A stretch of 23,497 nt of DNA. Source: a virus. A program made the position numbers and the translations under genes. Below, in pieces: positions 1 to 8,024 of the stretch (its first letter is position 1; every line of letters starts with the position of its first letter). The notes under the pieces were generated by a model. The model saw only the letters and a list, made by a program, of their open reading frames with translations, made no database searches and was not told the origin of the DNA. The stretch is taken from positions 1 to 23,497 of IMG/VR virus record IMGVR_UViG_3300017776_000192; one strand, written 5' to 3'.

Positions 1-13
1 GGTAAATAAGGAG

Positions 14-21
14 TATAAATA
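14..21 (+). promoter_or_regulatory. T4-type late promoter TATAAATA before gp25
   Basis: Perfect match to the T4 late promoter core, which lies around position -10 and is read by the phage sigma55-type factor with the host RNA polymerase. Counting from the usual position places the start of transcription at or next to the A of the gp25 ATG at 27. The sequence TATAAATAGATATATGGC here is almost identical to that at 18221. Confidence 0.8.
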
Positions 22-26
22 GATAT

Positions 27-440
27 ATGGCAAATTTAAAATCACAAGGGAAGAATGTAGCAGCGAAGGAAGTTTACGCAGATTTAGACATGAACTTTAC
101 TCCTCACCCCATAACTGGTGATTTAACCATTAAAAAAGATACAGATGCAATCAAACAGTCAATTAAGAATATCATGTTAACAAATTATTATGAAAGACCA
201 TTCAAACCAGCATTAGGTGGTGGATTTAGAGAACTGTTATTTGCACTTGACACTGAAAGACGAGTAAAAAGGGCACAAAGAAAAATTAGTAAAACAATTG
301 AAGACTTCGAACCAAGAGTTTCAGGTGTTTTACCTCAGTTTGTAATAAACGGAAATGATTTGAATGTCACAATCTACTATACAATAATAAATGGCATGCC
401 GAATCAGGAAGTTAACATGACACTAACAAGGGCAAGATAA
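27..440 (+). CDS. gp25: Baseplate wedge protein gp25 (GPW_gp25 family)
   Basis: A 137-residue protein, close to the 132 residues of T4 gp25. The family is a small component of the baseplate wedge or of contractile injection machines, assembling next to gp6 around the hub. Visible family marks are the central block IKQSIKNIMLTNYYERPF (residues about 44-61) followed by PALGGGFRELLF, and the Glu-Pro-Arg triplet in FEPRVSGV near residue 95. The ATG lies exactly five bases after a TATAAATA box (14-21). An AAGGAG sits at 8-13, a long 13 bases from the ATG and upstream of the expected late start site, so it could only serve read-through mRNA. The stop overlaps the gp6 start (TAATG), suggesting coupled translation. 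Identity is firm from motifs, length and the neighbouring gp6. Confidence 0.93.
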   Translation: MANLKSQGKNVAAKEVYADLDMNFTPHPITGDLTIKKDTDAIKQSIKNIMLTNYYERPFKPALGGGFRELLFALDTERRVKRAQRKISKTIEDFEPRVSGVLPQFVINGNDLNVTIYYTIINGMPNQEVNMTLTRAR

Positions 441-2311
441 TGGCAACAAAGAGTTCACAAATAAACATTACAGAATTAGATTTTGAATCGATTTCAGATA
501 ATCTAAAAGCATATCTCAAAGGACAAGAGAAATTAAAAGACTATAACTTTGAAGGTTCAACAATGTCGACATTGATTGACCTACTTGCATATTCATCTCA
601 TATTGGTGCGGTCAATACTAACATCGCTGCATCAGAATTGTTCTTAGATTCAGCACAAATAAGAAAAAATGTTGTATCTCGTGCAAAAGATTTAGGTTTT
701 ACACCTGCTTCTGAAAAATGTTCTTCTGCAATCATTGATGTTGCAATAAGAAATGTTAAAAATGCAGATGGTGGTTCTCCGACATTAGCAGAAATGACAA
801 TACCAAGAGGTCATGTCTTTCAAACAGTTTTTGATGGTGTATCATATGACTTTGTGACTACAGATACAAACAAACCAACTCAAAACGGTTCAACATACAA
901 TTATGCTGGTGTAGAAATATCACAAGGTACATACATGGTCGATTCTTTTGTTTATGATAGACAAATTAAGAATTCAAAATTTGTTTTATCAAATGAGAGA
1001 GTTGATAGAAGTAAATTATCAGTTGTAGTCAACTCAGATGGTGTCTCAGAGACCTATGCTTTATCTACAGACATTTCCACAATTACAACACAATCAAATG
1101 TGTACTATACACAAGAAAACGAAGAAGGATACTTAGAGATTTACTTTGGTGATGGTGTATTAGGTAGAGAACTATTGGATGGTGATATCATAACTGCAAC
1201 TTATATTGTAGTTGATACAGAACATGCCGATGGTGCAAAAAACTTTAGTCAAATTACAGCAGTAAATGGATTTAATGATTCAACAGTCACAACTACAACA
1301 AATTCAACAGGTGGTGCAGAGAAAGAATCAATTGAATCAATCAAGTTTAAGGCAAACAAATTCTTTACATCTCAGAACAGACTGGTAACACTGAATGACT
1401 ACAAAGCAAAGGTCAGTGAGTATTATCCGAATGCAGATGCAGTTGCAGTATGGGGTGGTGAAGACAATGACCCACCACAATATGGTAAAGTTTTTCTTGC
1501 AATCAAACCTAAGAATTCAGACTACTTAACAGAAGTCGAAAAGAGTGATGTTGTTAGAAAACTAAATGCATTGAATATGGTAACTGTAAGACCTGAAATT
1601 GTAAATCCAGAGATTATTAAGATTCTTATATCATCAACATTCAAATACAACAACAACTTTACTACACTATCAAAAGGAGAGTTAGAACAATTAGTAGATA
1701 CTACAATCAATACATATGATGCAGAAAATTTATCTAACTTCGATAGTATATTCAGACATTCAAATTTAGTAAGAACCATTGATGATACAGATACATCAAT
1801 TCTATCTAACATAACAAATATAAGATTAAAGAAAGCAACAAGCATGACTCTGAATAAGAAGATTGGTTATACCAATGACTTTGGTAATGCTTTCTATCAT
1901 CCAAATGCAGAATACAATAAAGCATTGGGTGGTATATTAAGTTCAACAGGTTTTTATGTGACAGGTGATTCTGTTAACATACAATATTTTGATGACGATG
2001 GTAATGGAAATCTAAGAAGATTCTATCTATCTGGTTCAACAAGAATCTATAGTGATACGACTGCAGGAGTAGTCGACTACACTACAGGTAAAATTACAAT
2101 TGGTGCATTGATGGTTACTGGAACAGTAAACACTAATACAACGATTGATTTCACAATTATTCCTGACAGCTACGATGTAGTTGCAACGAGAGGTTCTCTT
2201 GTAGATATCTCTTCTGCTGATGTCACGGTGAAAGGTGAAATAGACACCATCGCAAGTGGTGAGAGTAGTGCTGGGGTTGGATTTACTTCAACATCTAGTT
2301 CTACATATTAA
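440..2311 (+). CDS. gp6: Baseplate wedge protein gp6 (baseplate J-like)
   Basis: A 623-residue protein; T4 gp6 has 660. gp6 forms the inner iris ring of the baseplate that links the wedges. The baseplate-J-like signature is visible at about residues 221-257: YTQENEEGYLEIYFGDGV followed by LGRELLDGDIITATYIVV. The N-terminal part (LDFESISDNLKAYLKGQ, then STMSTLIDLLAYSSHIGAVN) matches the usual start of T4-like gp6 proteins, and a later block near residues 460-490 (IRLKKATSMTLNKK, then FGNAFYHPN) fits the C-terminal half. It starts inside the gp25 stop codon (TAATG) and has no clear ribosome binding site of its own, so it is probably translated by coupling. The order gp25-gp6 is standard in T4-like phages and supports the call. 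Confidence 0.92.
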   Translation: MATKSSQINITELDFESISDNLKAYLKGQEKLKDYNFEGSTMSTLIDLLAYSSHIGAVNTNIAASELFLDSAQIRKNVVSRAKDLGFTPASEKCSSAIIDVAIRNVKNADGGSPTLAEMTIPRGHVFQTVFDGVSYDFVTTDTNKPTQNGSTYNYAGVEISQGTYMVDSFVYDRQIKNSKFVLSNERVDRSKLSVVVNSDGVSETYALSTDISTITTQSNVYYTQENEEGYLEIYFGDGVLGRELLDGDIITATYIVVDTEHADGAKNFSQITAVNGFNDSTVTTTTNSTGGAEKESIESIKFKANKFFTSQNRLVTLNDYKAKVSEYYPNADAVAVWGGEDNDPPQYGKVFLAIKPKNSDYLTEVEKSDVVRKLNALNMVTVRPEIVNPEIIKILISSTFKYNNNFTTLSKGELEQLVDTTINTYDAENLSNFDSIFRHSNLVRTIDDTDTSILSNITNIRLKKATSMTLNKKIGYTNDFGNAFYHPNAEYNKALGGILSSTGFYVTGDSVNIQYFDDDGNGNLRRFYLSGSTRIYSDTTAGVVDYTTGKITIGALMVTGTVNTNTTIDFTIIPDSYDVVATRGSLVDISSADVTVKGEIDTIASGESSAGVGFTSTSSSTY

Positions 2312-2313
2312 GG

Positions 2314-2349
2314 TATTCATTATGAATAAAGTGGTCGCGAGTCCCGCGA
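2314..2349 (+). other. Two inverted repeats between gp6 and the next gene
   Basis: The 79-base gap after gp6 holds the palindrome TATTCATTATGAATA (2314-2328; 7-base arms about one central base). It also holds a GC-rich hairpin, TCGCG (2335-2339) and CGCGA (2345-2349) with a five-base AGTCC loop, unusual in this AT-rich context. CGCGAGT is also a direct repeat (2336-2342 and 2345-2351). No T-run follows either structure, so neither is a typical intrinsic terminator. They could be an RNA processing or stability element, or a protein binding site. Confidence 0.5.
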
Positions 2350-2390
2350 GTAGTTTCCCATTAATTTGGATTATATAAAAGGAGAAAAAA

Positions 2391-2861
2391 ATGGCAGATA
2401 AAAAAATATCAGCACTATCAGCAGTAGCAGATTCAGCAATTGGTGCTGATGATTTACTACACATCGTTGACAACCCAGGTGGAACACCTGTCAACAAAAA
2501 AATGACTATTGGTCAATTGTTTGAAAATATCCCTACGCATTTAGCAGTAGATGATATTGTCACACATTCGGCAACTAGTTCAACTTTAGCAAATAGCTTT
2601 TGTAATATCATTAACGGTGCCGGATTCTCATCGAAAGTAGTTTTCGATTTGGGTGTAGGAACAAATACCGGACAATTACAAGTGTTGGTTTGTTCAGCAA
2701 TGGGCAGTGGTGGTTCAGCAGCTATTACTGTTGCATCATGGGGTGCTTCAACAGATTCAACTGAGCAAATCACTTTTGATGCAAGAGGTGAATCATGTGT
2801 TTGTATTTGGAACGGTTCAAACTGGTTCCCAATTGCAAATAACAGTGCAACTATAACATAA
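2391..2861 (+). CDS. Small fibre-type virion protein, function unknown
   Basis: A 156-residue protein of fibre style. The first 45 residues (MADKKISALSAVADS, then DDLLHIVDNPGGTPVNKKM, then IGQLFENI) follow the pattern of short N-terminal segments common on phage fibre and appendage proteins. The rest is Ser/Thr/Gly-rich and predicted beta, ending in a motif with two cysteines and two tryptophans (FDARGESCVCIWNGSNW). A strong ribosome binding site, AAAAGGAG at 2377-2384, precedes the ATG by six bases. TATATAAAA just upstream resembles a degenerate late promoter. It sits between gp6 and the gp7-like gene, so it may be an external baseplate or fibre component. No specific function can be assigned. 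Confidence 0.75.
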   Translation: MADKKISALSAVADSAIGADDLLHIVDNPGGTPVNKKMTIGQLFENIPTHLAVDDIVTHSATSSTLANSFCNIINGAGFSSKVVFDLGVGTNTGQLQVLVCSAMGSGGSAAITVASWGASTDSTEQITFDARGESCVCIWNGSNWFPIANNSATIT

Positions 2862-2872
2862 GAGTAAACTAA

Positions 2873-5800
2873 ATGTCTCACGAATCATTATCATCAGATA
2901 AAATAACACAAAGACTGCATACAATCTTACCAGAACATATAAGAGAAGATGCACCTGCCTTTTCGGCATTTTTATCTGCATATTTTGAATTCTTAGAGAA
3001 AGAGGTTATAACTCTTAAATCACAAAGCGATTTAGATGGTATTGCTTTAGAAGACGGTCTCGGTGCTCTACTTGTAGAGTCTGCGACCGTCTCACCATCT
3101 CCAGATGAGAACACATCTAAAATAATAAACGAGTCAACTCCTACAAACCCAAATACATCAGCAGAACCATTGACTGTAGGAGAATATGTTTACGGAAAAA
3201 CAAATGGTTCTATTGCAAGAATAGATGTTATCAATACTAACACTCTATATGTTTCAACGATTTCAGGAAATGGTTTCTCAAAAGATGAAGTCATAGAAGG
3301 AAGAAATAGTTTACAAACTGCACAGGTTGAATCATACAAAGAAAACAGTATACTTGCAAACAATCGATTATTGGACTATTCCGATATCGACCATACAACA
3401 GAAGAATTCTTACAATACTTCCAGAGAGATTTCTTACCTTCGATTGATTTATCGAAACTTAAAAACAAAAGATTAACAATCAAAAACATTTCTGATTTGT
3501 ATCAGAAAAAAGGAAGTGAAGAGTCAATTAAATTCTTAATGAGACTCTTATACGGTCAAGATGCAGAAGTTAGGTATCCTGATAACGAAACACTTTATGT
3601 TTCTACATCAGATTATAATGAAGAGAGAAGACTGGTTCTTCATATGACTACAGACCAAGTACCTTCTGAGACTGATAAAATAACATATACTAGTGCTGAC
3701 GGTACTATACTTGCAGAAGCAAATATAGAAAGATTAAACACACTTACAACTGATATTTACTCATGTAGTATATCCAGAAATCATTATGGTACTTTTGTAC
3801 AGAATGAAGAGGTCTCAGTTTTAGATAGAGATGGTATCACTGTTTATACAGGAACAGTCTTAGGTGTTAACACTGGAATAGATACCGATAGTGGGTCATC
3901 TACTTACATTGCACACAATGATAGTGGTGTAATCTTAGCAGAAGATGGTTCAGGTATTCTTATGGAGAAATCAACAATTGGTTCTCTATATTCATTCAAT
4001 GACAATATTGATATAACAAGTGCAAAAGATGATGCTGGAGTTGTAGACTCTACTGCAAAGGTTGATGGTCTATCGTCTGGACCTGTTAAAGAAATTATCA
4101 TCGAACATGGTGGTATAAACTATGAAGCAGGTGAAATGGTCATCTTTGACGAAACCAATACAGATGGTAATGGTGCAGAAGCAGTCATTGGTGCAACTGG
4201 TGATGAAATTGTACTAGAGAATGCCACACTTTGGGGTCAATTTGAATTTATTGCAACTGCTGGTCAAACTTTATTTGGTGGTGCAGGTGTAAAAGATGTA
4301 AACGGAAGATATGTATTCTTCAATGACCACACTGTTAAAGTTTTTAGAGACGGTTTATTACAAGTAGACCCAGGTGATGGTTCAGTCTATACTACAAAAA
4401 ATGATAGAGTCACATTTGCAAGTGGTCAAACTGCAGGAACAAAAATTGAAATTGTTACCGAATCAAATAGATTACTACACGAAACAGGAAAACCCATAAC
4501 ATTAGATGCATATATCGATGGTGGTGGAAATACTATATCAGATGACGGAAGAATTAGAAGAATTGAAATTAGAAATGGTGGTGTAGGTTATACAAGTGTA
4601 CCAGTAGCAAGTCCAGGTGGTTATTTATATTTTGATGCAGAAGATGTAATCAAATTCCAAGTAGGAGAAGTAATCACAGTAGGAAGTCCTGTATCTAAAA
4701 ATGCAATAGTCGTAAGAATTGACACTAAACATAACAGACTAGTTGTAAAGAGAATACCTACACACATTGGTGTTTTTCAGACCAACGATGAAGTCACTGG
4801 AACACTTTCAGAAACAGTATCAATCTGTAGAAAAGCATCAGTTGCAACAGGAACAGGTGCAACTTTACTTTCATATTCAGATGAAATTGGTGGTGTAGAT
4901 TCTATCAACATTATCGGTCAAGGTTATAACTTTGACTCAGACGGTTCTGTTTCCAGAAGTTCACATTATCCTATGTTGATTTCTAACCCTACTGGAACTT
5001 TAAATAGAGACTTAGTTATAACAGGTGCAACTTCAGGTTCAACTGGAAAGGTTGTTAGTTATGAGTTATCTAAACAGATATTAACATATACTGATTTAGC
5101 AGGTGAATTCTTAGAAGGAGAGAAAGTCACATTTAATGTAAACGATTCTTTCCAAGTATTTAAATCAGACCCAATATCAGGAAGAGGTAAATTTGCTGGT
5201 GAAGGAAATGTAAATGAAGGACTATTGGGTGATAGAGGAACAATATCTGCAGAAGCATCAAACATACAAGATGGTGTTTATTATCAAACACATTCATATG
5301 TTGTAAAAGTTGGTGAATCAATCAACAGTTGGAGAAGTGTATTAAAAGATTTAATACATCCATCTGGTCACATATTCTTTGGTGAAGTTGCAATCAACTC
5401 AAATATCAATACAGTTGCAGATGAACAGTTTAGATTTAGACCGACTCTTATAATACATTCAGACCTTGGTCTTGCAGTTCCAAATGCCTTTGCAAATTCT
5501 ACAAGAGTTGTCAAACTTTGGACTACAGATTCAGAGGTTACAGATTTTGGTATTTTAACACATTTAAGAAATGCAGGTGTTCCTGCAATAGGTATAGATA
5601 GTAATGGTGTTTTAACTCTTTCTACAACAAACCCAGCAGGTCAAGACTTAGGTCAACATTCAGAGTTCTATGATAGTTCACATAGGTCAAGACACATCAA
5701 TCTTAACATCATAAACTCTTTTGCAAATAAATTAGTAAAACACGAGAAAGGTTTACATGACGGAATACCAACTGCATTATCTTTAGATTCTTCAGACCAT

Positions 5801-6304
5801 GATTACTTAGTCAGAAGTAATGAACGAAGACCTGCAGACCAAGGAAAGATTTTCCAAATTGGTGGGCAATTTGTAGATGAACGACTAATACTCGAAGATG
5901 GCAGTCTTATTGAGTTAGAAGAAGAAGTATGTAAAGTAAGAATGGAACCAAAAAGAACTGATAGGGTTATGGGAGACTTTGGTGATACCTTCACAATGGA
6001 AGACGGAAGTATATTCAGACTTGAAAGTGCAACTACAGATGAACCAACACATTACTTTACAACAGAAAGGTCTATTGAGTTGGCAGGCAAATATCTTAGA
6101 ACAGAATCAAACGATATAATTTGTCTGGAAAACGGAGACACACTAATTGATGAAGAGAACTCTGAAAACGGTTTAGTTAGTTTTGTTCCTTTTGGGTCTA
6201 CATTTAACACTATAAATACAATTAGTAATCAAAACACATATGTGATATCTTATCATATGAAAGATGAAACGGATAATGACGACATCTTAATGGAAGATAA
6301 TTAA
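2873..6304 (+). CDS. Large baseplate wedge protein, gp7-like
   Basis: A 1143-residue virion protein. The N-terminal domain (to about residue 240) resembles gp7-type wedge proteins of marine T4-like phages: LPEHIREDAPAFSAFLSAYF, then YSDIDHTTEEFLQYFQRDFL, then ISDLYQKKGSEESIKFLMRLL. T4 gp7 is about 1030 residues and is the outer wedge scaffold. The rest is a chain of beta modules. Three G-x-GY-type units lie near residues 411, 566 and 680, and a VFRDGLLQVDPGDGSVY module lies at about 456-530. A recurring acidic motif of the form LEDGSxxxLEE occurs near residues 56, 353, 1004, 1039, 1081 and 1137. The chain ends in ILMEDN, and the same frame continues after the stop with GSVLMEE (see 6317-6460). 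Placement after gp6 and before the gp8-like gene supports gp7, but the gp7 name is inferred. Confidence 0.75.
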   Translation: MSHESLSSDKITQRLHTILPEHIREDAPAFSAFLSAYFEFLEKEVITLKSQSDLDGIALEDGLGALLVESATVSPSPDENTSKIINESTPTNPNTSAEPLTVGEYVYGKTNGSIARIDVINTNTLYVSTISGNGFSKDEVIEGRNSLQTAQVESYKENSILANNRLLDYSDIDHTTEEFLQYFQRDFLPSIDLSKLKNKRLTIKNISDLYQKKGSEESIKFLMRLLYGQDAEVRYPDNETLYVSTSDYNEERRLVLHMTTDQVPSETDKITYTSADGTILAEANIERLNTLTTDIYSCSISRNHYGTFVQNEEVSVLDRDGITVYTGTVLGVNTGIDTDSGSSTYIAHNDSGVILAEDGSGILMEKSTIGSLYSFNDNIDITSAKDDAGVVDSTAKVDGLSSGPVKEIIIEHGGINYEAGEMVIFDETNTDGNGAEAVIGATGDEIVLENATLWGQFEFIATAGQTLFGGAGVKDVNGRYVFFNDHTVKVFRDGLLQVDPGDGSVYTTKNDRVTFASGQTAGTKIEIVTESNRLLHETGKPITLDAYIDGGGNTISDDGRIRRIEIRNGGVGYTSVPVASPGGYLYFDAEDVIKFQVGEVITVGSPVSKNAIVVRIDTKHNRLVVKRIPTHIGVFQTNDEVTGTLSETVSICRKASVATGTGATLLSYSDEIGGVDSINIIGQGYNFDSDGSVSRSSHYPMLISNPTGTLNRDLVITGATSGSTGKVVSYELSKQILTYTDLAGEFLEGEKVTFNVNDSFQVFKSDPISGRGKFAGEGNVNEGLLGDRGTISAEASNIQDGVYYQTHSYVVKVGESINSWRSVLKDLIHPSGHIFFGEVAINSNINTVADEQFRFRPTLIIHSDLGLAVPNAFANSTRVVKLWTTDSEVTDFGILTHLRNAGVPAIGIDSNGVLTLSTTNPAGQDLGQHSEFYDSSHRSRHINLNIINSFANKLVKHEKGLHDGIPTALSLDSSDHDYLVRSNERRPADQGKIFQIGGQFVDERLILEDGSLIELEEEVCKVRMEPKRTDRVMGDFGDTFTMEDGSIFRLESATTDEPTHYFTTERSIELAGKYLRTESNDIICLENGDTLIDEENSENGLVSFVPFGSTFNTINTISNQNTYVISYHMKDETDNDDILMEDN

Positions 6305-6316
6305 GGTAGTGTATTA

Positions 6317-6460
6317 ATGGAAGAATCCGTTAAAGAGGGATTAAGAATATCAGATTTAGAACATTACTATCCTAAGTTCTATGTATCAGAATATGACAAT
6401 CATAAAAATTTACGAACAAATTTAACATTTAATGCATATGTAAAGTCTGGGACTGCATAA
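6317..6460 (+). CDS. 47-codon ORF in frame with the gp7-like gene beyond its stop
   Basis: An ATG at 6317 opens 47 codons ending at TAA 6458-6460; the product begins MEESVKEGLRISDLEHYY and ends NAYVKSGTA. It is in the same frame as the gp7-like gene, separated only by TAA (6302-6304) and GGT AGT GTA TTA. Across the stop the reading EDN-stop-GSVLMEE matches the acidic motif repeated in the upstream protein, so this looks like the former or alternative C-terminus of that protein. There is no ribosome binding site; translation would need reinitiation across the 12 bases after the stop, or stop read-through. It could be a real small protein, a read-through extension, or a decaying remnant. Codon use resembles the neighbours. 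Confidence 0.45.
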   Translation: MEESVKEGLRISDLEHYYPKFYVSEYDNHKNLRTNLTFNAYVKSGTA

Positions 6461-6463
6461 ATA
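6456..6463 (+). promoter_or_regulatory. Variant late promoter CATAAATA before the gp8-like gene
   Basis: CATAAATAG overlaps the stop of the small ORF and lies 39 bases before the ATG at 6503. It differs from the T4 late core by one base, and marine T4-like phages are known to use the looser NATAAATA form. A good ribosome binding site, GAGGAGA (6487-6493), lies between it and the gene. Confidence 0.55.
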
Positions 6464-6502
6464 GTATTAAAGAAATTTAATTATCTGAGGAGATAAAAGA
6501 AA

Positions 6503-7978
6503 ATGGCAGCAATAATAACAGAAAAGTTTCGTGTTCATAATGCGAGACAATTTAAGGAAGACTTTGGTGAATCAGCATCATCAACATATGTTTTCATAGG
6601 TCGTTCATATTCATGGACTGATGATAATAACCCACCTGCACCTGCAAACGGACCTGGTGAAGAGATTCAAGCATGGGAAGACATGTTAGCACTTAAAAAG
6701 GTCAAAACAGGAGATGTTTCACACGGTATACAAAGATATAATTGGACAGCAAGTACAAAATACGATGAGTATTCACATGACTACAGTGCAACAAATACTA
6801 CACCTGCAACAAATAAAAATAATTTGTATGAGGGAAGATTCTATGTAATGACTGATGAGTATAATGTATATAAATGTATCAGAACTGGAAGAGATAGTTC
6901 AGGTGCAGTTGTAAACTCAATGAACAAACCTACAGGAACAGATGTATCAACTCTATTTGAAGGAACACCAGCAGATGAGGGTGGAACAGACGGAATGCCT
7001 TATCTTTGGAAATACATGTACACTATTTCTGCATCTGATACAATCAAATTTGTGACTAACGACTTTATACCTGTTAAGACAATAGGTGCTCAAAATAAAG
7101 TTTATGGAACTGGTGCAAATGGTGGTCTGAACTCCTCAGCAGACAACGACACTTCACAACAATGGCAAGTAGAATCAAATGCTGTCGATGGTTCAGTCTT
7201 ACATATTAAAGTAGACAATCCAGGAACCAACTATACAAATGGAACATATACAGGTGTTGCAATCGACGGAGACGGTTCAGGCGGAACATGTACTGTTAAA
7301 GTAGTTTCAGGTGGTCTAAGAGAAATCGATGTGACTGCAAGAGGAACAGGATATCTGAGAGCATCAATTGATGTTGCAAATATATCAGGTATTAATTCTG
7401 GTGGTAATGCTCAAGGTGGTGTTGCAACTCCAGTAATCTCACCTCAGTTTGGACATGGTGCTGACCCTGTAGAAGAGTTAGGTGGAAACTATATCATTCT
7501 AAATTCAAGATTAGAATTTGCAGAAGGTACAGGCGACTTCCCAACAGACAACGACTTCAGAAGAATTGGTTTATGTCAAGACCCATTTGCCTTTGGTACA
7601 ACAAATAGAGCAACAGACGATACTATGAAAGCATACTTCGAAATGACTCTATCTTCAATTGGTAGTTTATCAGTTGACGATGTTGTCTATAATGCCTCTT
7701 CAGACGGAGCAGGTGTTGCAGTTGCTAGAGTCATATCAATGGACGGAAATGTAGTCTCATATCTACCTATGGCAAACAGTGAAGGTGGTTATGTTGCTTT
7801 TTCAAATGGTCAAACAGTATACAAAACAGGAGTAGGTTCAATCGGAACACTAACTCAATCACCAACAAATCCAGAAGTTGCAAAACATACTGGTAGAATG
7901 ATGTATATTGAAAATAGAGGTGCCGTGACAAGAGCGAACGACCAAATTGAAGATATCAAACTGATTATCGAAATGTAA
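6503..7978 (+). CDS. gp8: Baseplate wedge protein, gp8-like
   Basis: A 491-residue protein resembling the gp8-type wedge proteins of marine T4-like phages. The start MAAIITEKFRVHNARQF, then YVFIGRSYSW, EDMLALKKV and YDEYSHDYSATNT (residues 1-100), followed by YEGRFYVMTDEYNVYKCI and PYLWKYMYTISASDTIKF (about residues 108-190), are typical of that family. T4 gp8 is a 334-residue dimeric wedge subunit; the extra length here comes from two beta modules, NPGTNYTNGTYTG near residue 236 and RGTGYLRASIDV near 278. Similar modules occur in the gp7-like and DUF4815 proteins. A clear GAGGAGA ribosome binding site precedes the ATG. The family resemblance is good; equivalence to T4 gp8 itself is inferred. 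Confidence 0.8.
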   Translation: MAAIITEKFRVHNARQFKEDFGESASSTYVFIGRSYSWTDDNNPPAPANGPGEEIQAWEDMLALKKVKTGDVSHGIQRYNWTASTKYDEYSHDYSATNTTPATNKNNLYEGRFYVMTDEYNVYKCIRTGRDSSGAVVNSMNKPTGTDVSTLFEGTPADEGGTDGMPYLWKYMYTISASDTIKFVTNDFIPVKTIGAQNKVYGTGANGGLNSSADNDTSQQWQVESNAVDGSVLHIKVDNPGTNYTNGTYTGVAIDGDGSGGTCTVKVVSGGLREIDVTARGTGYLRASIDVANISGINSGGNAQGGVATPVISPQFGHGADPVEELGGNYIILNSRLEFAEGTGDFPTDNDFRRIGLCQDPFAFGTTNRATDDTMKAYFEMTLSSIGSLSVDDVVYNASSDGAGVAVARVISMDGNVVSYLPMANSEGGYVAFSNGQTVYKTGVGSIGTLTQSPTNPEVAKHTGRMMYIENRGAVTRANDQIEDIKLIIEM

Positions 7979-7981
7979 TTC

Positions 7982-8003
7982 ATGGGAGTCAAAGGACTCC
8001 CAT
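7982..8003 (+). terminator. Strong hairpin between the gp8-like and DUF4815 genes
   Basis: Arms ATGGGAGTC (7982-7990) and GACTCCCAT (7995-8003) pair over nine bases with an AAAG loop, three bases after the gp8-like stop. The downstream tract is ATATAAAATTTA rather than a T-run, so it may be a leaky terminator or an mRNA end-stabilising hairpin. The sequence just after it, TATAAAAT (8005-8012), is two mismatches from a late promoter core and lies before AGGAC and the ATG at 8025. Confidence 0.55.
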
Positions 8004-8024
8004 ATATAAAATTTAGGACAAACA

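Noticed and set aside
1-9. End of an upstream gene (frame reading GGT AAA TAA)
   Set aside because: Only two codons are inside the window, so the frame and identity cannot be supported.
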